A stretch of 6,858 nucleotides of DNA from the NCBI GenBank assembly GCA_944329505.1, contig CALVIJ010000051.1, positions 1 through 6,858 on the forward strand, read 5' to 3'. The notes beneath the pieces were generated by a model that worked only from the letters and a program-made list of their open reading frames with translations, was not told the DNA's origin and did not search any database. This DNA comes from an uncultured Bacilli bacterium. GTDB taxonomy: Bacteria; Bacillota_I; Bacilli_A; RF39; UBA660. Below are positions 5,894-6,858 of this stretch, piece after piece (position 1 is the stretch's first letter; the number at the start of each line of letters is the position of its first letter). Both the position numbers and the translations under genes were made by a program.

Positions 5894-6820
5894 ATGACTT
5901 TTAAATTAGAAACAGAGTATTTTGAACAGTTAGACGAAAAATTAACCTTAGTTCCTTTAACTTATGATAAAGCTTTTAAAAGAATATTTCGCACAAATTT
6001 AGATATTTTAAAAGAATTTCTAAAAGATGTTATTCCTTTAGATATAGATAAGGACTGTAATATAAGACTTATGGATGGTGAGCTTCCTAAAGAAAATATG
6101 AAAGAAAAAGGAAGAATCGTCGATATATATGTTGTTTTGGATGGCAAAATATATGTAGATATCGAAATGAACAAAAGTAAGTTTAAAACAGTATTACAGC
6201 GTAATATTAAATATAAAGATAAACTATCAAGCTTGCTTCCAGAAAGTGATGAAGATTTTAAGTCTATTACAAGTAAAAAATTATATCAACTTAACTTAAA
6301 TGCATATCCATTCGAAAAAATCTTAGAAGATATAATTGTCTTATATGGATTAAAGACTCATAAGATATATTCTAGTGATGAATGTATGATTGTGAAGAGT
6401 CTTGAACGGTATAGAGATTTATATTATAATAAAGGTAATAAAGAAAGAGATGTCATATGGCTTACGATATTAACTTCTAGGACGTTTACAGAGTTATATG
6501 AACTATCAAAGCAGATACTTTCTAAAGATCAAGTTAAAAAGTTAATGGAGGCGGCGATAAGTATGAGTAAGGATGGATTTATTCTTCACGAATGGCAAAA
6601 GGATAAGTTTGATGCTCTTGTTAAATATAATGAGATAGAAGATGCGAAAAAAGAAGGTAGAGCTGAGGGAAAAGCTGAAGGAACTAAGGAGAAAACAATC
6701 CAAATAGCTAGAAACTTACTTAATATGAAAATGAGTATAGAGGATATTTCAAAGGCAACAGGTCTAACTGAAGATGAAATTAAAAAATTAAGTAAAAATA
6801 AAAATGATACTGAAAACTAA
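5894..6820 (+). CDS. Rpn-family / PD-(D/E)XK nuclease family 'transposase' (PDDEXK_2)
   Basis: This 308-residue protein has the layout of the Rpn (recombination-promoting nuclease) family, often annotated as PD-(D/E)XK nuclease transposase (Pfam PF12784, TIGR01784). The N-terminal block YDKAFKRIFRTNLDILKEFL (24-43) is typical. The nuclease core reads GRIVDIYVVLDGKIYVDIEMN (73-93), giving D77, E91 and N93, with N where Q or K is usual. A helical middle follows, then a charged glycine/glutamate repeat KEGRAEGKAEG (253-263) and a C-terminal segment, IARNLLNMKMSIEDI plus TGLTEDEIKKL (271-299), resembling a small helix-turn-helix. ATG 5894 follows AGGAGGAG with a 4-base gap. Rpn members are reported as DNA endonucleases, some toxic and antiphage. 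There are no terminal inverted repeats around it, so it does not look like a self-mobile element. The exact role here is not known. Confidence 0.85.
   Translation: MTFKLETEYFEQLDEKLTLVPLTYDKAFKRIFRTNLDILKEFLKDVIPLDIDKDCNIRLMDGELPKENMKEKGRIVDIYVVLDGKIYVDIEMNKSKFKTVLQRNIKYKDKLSSLLPESDEDFKSITSKKLYQLNLNAYPFEKILEDIIVLYGLKTHKIYSSDECMIVKSLERYRDLYYNKGNKERDVIWLTILTSRTFTELYELSKQILSKDQVKKLMEAAISMSKDGFILHEWQKDKFDALVKYNEIEDAKKEGRAEGKAEGTKEKTIQIARNLLNMKMSIEDISKATGLTEDEIKKLSKNKNDTEN
6563..6820 (+). CDS. Candidate intragenic C-terminal product of the Rpn-type gene (RpnS-like)
   Basis: Inside the nuclease gene, in the same frame, ATG 6563 (Met224) stands behind GGAGG (6547-6551) with an 11-base gap. Initiation there would give an 85-residue protein (224-308) without the nuclease core, holding the charged EG repeat and the C-terminal helical segment. 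In studied Rpn systems a short product from an internal start in the 3' end of rpn blocks the full-length nuclease, and the position and composition here match that pattern. The spacing is longer than ideal and the GGAGG encodes ordinary codons (Met-Glu-Ala), so chance is possible. Translation has not been shown. Confidence 0.4.
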   Translation: MSKDGFILHEWQKDKFDALVKYNEIEDAKKEGRAEGKAEGTKEKTIQIARNLLNMKMSIEDISKATGLTEDEIKKLSKNKNDTEN

Positions 6821-6858
6821 TTAGTATAATTTTTTAGATGTCTTTTCTTTTTAAAATT

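Noticed and set aside
5962..6174. Reverse-strand 70-residue open frame within the nuclease gene
   Set aside because: It is the complement of the conserved nuclease core, Ser/Ile-rich, with no supporting signals.
5894..6820. A complete transposon or insertion sequence around the 'transposase'-family gene
   Set aside because: No terminal inverted repeats or target-site duplications are visible. The family name is misleading, since Rpn proteins are not typical DDE transposases.
6821..6858. TATAAT (6825-6830) after the nuclease gene as a promoter
   Set aside because: No -35-like element at the right distance and no TG extension were seen, and the window ends before any gene that it could serve.
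1..6858. Mycoplasma-type code with TGA as Trp
   Set aside because: Trp codons in the recognised genes are TGG, and reading TGA 2279-2281 as Trp would extend the membrane protein far into lgt in another frame.

Overview
The window is strongly AT-rich (by eye). It carries seven protein genes, all on the + strand, and holds no RNA gene, CRISPR array or insertion sequence that I can see. Standard bacterial code fits: every visible Trp codon is TGG. TGA is a true stop in the small membrane-protein gene, because reading through it would push that frame deep into lgt. The gene set and order (uvrB, YvlD-like membrane protein, lgt, trxB, yvcK, whiA) are a condensed form of the uvrB/hprK-lgt/trxB-rapZ-yvcK-whiA neighbourhood of low-GC Gram-positives. 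AT bias, AGA-rich Arg usage and compactness suggest an uncultured or gut-type member of the Bacilli / Erysipelotrichia / Mollicutes-related lineages with the standard code. The taxon is inference.

Layout. 3-1766 is the 3' nine-tenths of uvrB (nucleotide excision repair), cut by the left window edge. A weak hairpin overlapping its stop and a good extended -10 promoter (around 1808-1836) separate it from a tight operon. The operon encodes a four-helix YvlD/phage-holin-4-like membrane protein (1853-2281), Lgt (2265-3056), a thioredoxin reductase-like flavoprotein (3049-3927), YvcK/GlmR (3930-4871) and WhiA (4882-5802). The first three genes overlap by 17 and 8 bases. The next two are separated by 2 and 10 bases, so translational coupling and co-transcription are likely. 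The operon joins envelope work (lipoprotein maturation, the membrane protein, UDP-sugar-linked control by YvcK), thiol redox balance and the cell-division/chromosome-linked DNA-binding protein WhiA.

After a 91-base AT-rich spacer with a small hairpin comes the one accessory-type gene (5894-6820), a PD-(D/E)XK nuclease of the Rpn / 'transposase' (PDDEXK_2) family. Inside its 3' end is an in-frame ATG (6563) behind a GGAGG. It could start a separate 85-residue C-terminal protein, the arrangement described for Rpn toxin/antiphage proteins and their intragenic antitoxins. This is the most interesting candidate in the window. Other points are the apparent loss of rapZ and hprK from the conserved neighbourhood, an altered NADPH-binding motif in the thioredoxin reductase, and a promoter so close to its gene that the leader must be extremely short.
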